This document shows positions 21,176 through 21,576 of a DNA stretch of 21,576 nt, piece after piece (the first letter of the stretch is position 1; every line of letters begins with the position of its first letter). Below the pieces are notes generated by a model that worked only from the letters and a program-made list of their open reading frames with translations, searched no databases and was not told the origin of the DNA. The position numbers and the translations under genes were made by a program. This DNA comes from DATLFA01 sp039934635 (GTDB taxonomy: Bacteria; Actinomycetota; Acidimicrobiia; Acidimicrobiales; WLNW01), in NCBI GenBank assembly GCA_039934635.1, contig JBDTLT010000082.1, forward strand, positions 1 through 21,576, read 5' to 3'.

Positions 21176-21576
21176 ATGCCCGCAGAAGGCAAACGCCCAC
21201 TGACCGAAAGCGACCTGCTGCGCTGGAGTGAGTCGCTGGCGGCCATCGCCCGCACTGGTCTCGGGTTCACGCAGAGCTTGTACGAGCGCGAGCGATTCGA
21301 AGAAGTGCTCGCAGTCGCGGGCGAGATCCGGGCTGCGACCGAATGGCTCCCGGCGCCCGACGATGTCGTGGCCGAGTGGATGAAGCTCGTCGGCGACGGC
21401 GTCGCCGGTTATGTGACGCCCAAGACGGCCGTCGGTGCCGTCGTCCACAACGACGCGGGCGAGATCTTGCTCGTGCAACGGGCCGACAGTGGTGCGTGGC
21501 TCTACCCGACCGGTTGGGCCGATGTCGGCTATTCGCCGGCCGAGGTCGCGGTCAAAGAGGTGCACGAAGAGACCGG
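21176..21576 (+). CDS. NUDIX hydrolase with NUDIX_N_2-type N-terminal domain (3' end outside window)
   Basis: Visible are 133 codons. An N-terminal helical domain (LLRWSESLAAIARTGLGFTQSLYERERFEE, about 14-43, written here as a position range with its key residues being the LYERER block) matches the module found before NUDIX domains of the X-linked-nucleoside-diphosphate group. The catalytic domain starts near TPKTAVGAVV (81-90), and the NUDIX box runs from Gly113 to the window edge. It keeps K-E-V-H-E-E-T but has Tyr119 where the first Glu of the consensus usually stands. The metal-binding helix Glu residues are present, so hydrolysis of a nucleoside-diphosphate substrate is likely. The start is 21 bp after glnD. 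Confidence 0.85.
   Translation, partial: MPAEGKRPLTESDLLRWSESLAAIARTGLGFTQSLYERERFEEVLAVAGEIRAATEWLPAPDDVVAEWMKLVGDGVAGYVTPKTAVGAVVHNDAGEILLVQRADSGAWLYPTGWADVGYSPAEVAVKEVHEET

Noticed and set aside
19559..21565. A 668-codon open frame on the minus strand opposite glnD and the NUDIX gene
   Set aside because: It is the antisense shadow of glnD: high GC at third positions removes stop codons from the opposite frame. The translation is low-complexity (Arg/His/Asp-rich) and matches no family, while glnD has all its domains.
1..21576. Mobile element, prophage, CRISPR array or defence system
   Set aside because: No transposase, integrase, terminal inverted repeats, regular short repeats or nuclease/toxin genes were seen. 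A tRNA is present, but no integrase or direct repeat of its 3' end was found near it.

Overview
This window reads as a high-GC chromosomal segment of an actinobacterium. Strong G/C preference at third codon positions, a disA–ispD–ispF–rlmB neighbourhood, a DUF3263/LytR_C gene pair, a stand-alone groEL with CIRCE operators, a CysO-like carrier, GpgS and a mycobacterial-type nitrobindin all point that way. The missing carD and cysS, which sit beside ispD/ispF in Mycobacterium, and several lineage-specific genes suggest a deep branch such as Acidimicrobiia. That class assignment is an inference from gene content, not from a marker phylogeny. I see no phage, transposon, CRISPR array or defence island; the window is core genome with a few unassigned genes.

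Region 1 (1-4853). The C-terminal part of disA (c-di-AMP synthase) comes first. Two tandem paralogous membrane proteins follow, each with a zinc ribbon, one membrane span and an extracytoplasmic beta-propeller-like domain. Next are a dienelactone-hydrolase-family enzyme and, on the minus strand, a Crp/Fnr regulator. The last two genes converge on one perfect hairpin that holds both stop codons.

Region 2 (4880-9224). ispD and ispF (MEP isoprenoid pathway), rlmB (23S rRNA methylation) and prmA (L11 methylation) form a tight, partly overlapping operon. A luciferase-like flavin monooxygenase, a possible 52-residue charged protein and tRNA-Thr(TGT) follow.

Region 3 (9318-12500). A DUF3263 protein is translationally coupled to a LytR_C membrane protein, then comes glycerate kinase. 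On the minus strand are a 71-residue protein of unknown function with a near-perfect Shine-Dalgarno and a structured leader, and gpgS (glucosyl-3-phosphoglycerate synthase).

Region 4 (12673-15226). A CysO/MoaD-type sulfur carrier, a single-domain response regulator, and groEL. groEL is preceded by two CIRCE operators exactly 42 bp apart and followed by an 18-bp-stem terminator.

Region 5 (15234-21576). Nitrobindin (haem peroxynitrite isomerase), FdhD (sulfurtransferase for formate dehydrogenase), HemQ (coproheme decarboxylase), LarE (sacrificial sulfur transferase), an unknown 161-residue protein, a degenerate receiver protein, glnD (PII uridylyltransferase) and the 5' part of a NUDIX hydrolase. 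From fdhD to glnD the genes are closely spaced or overlap, so they are probably one transcription unit linking haem/cofactor chemistry with nitrogen sensing.

A recurring feature is a set of genes without a Shine-Dalgarno in which a TANNNT hexamer ends 6-9 nt before the start codon. This is the arrangement expected for leaderless mRNAs in actinobacteria.
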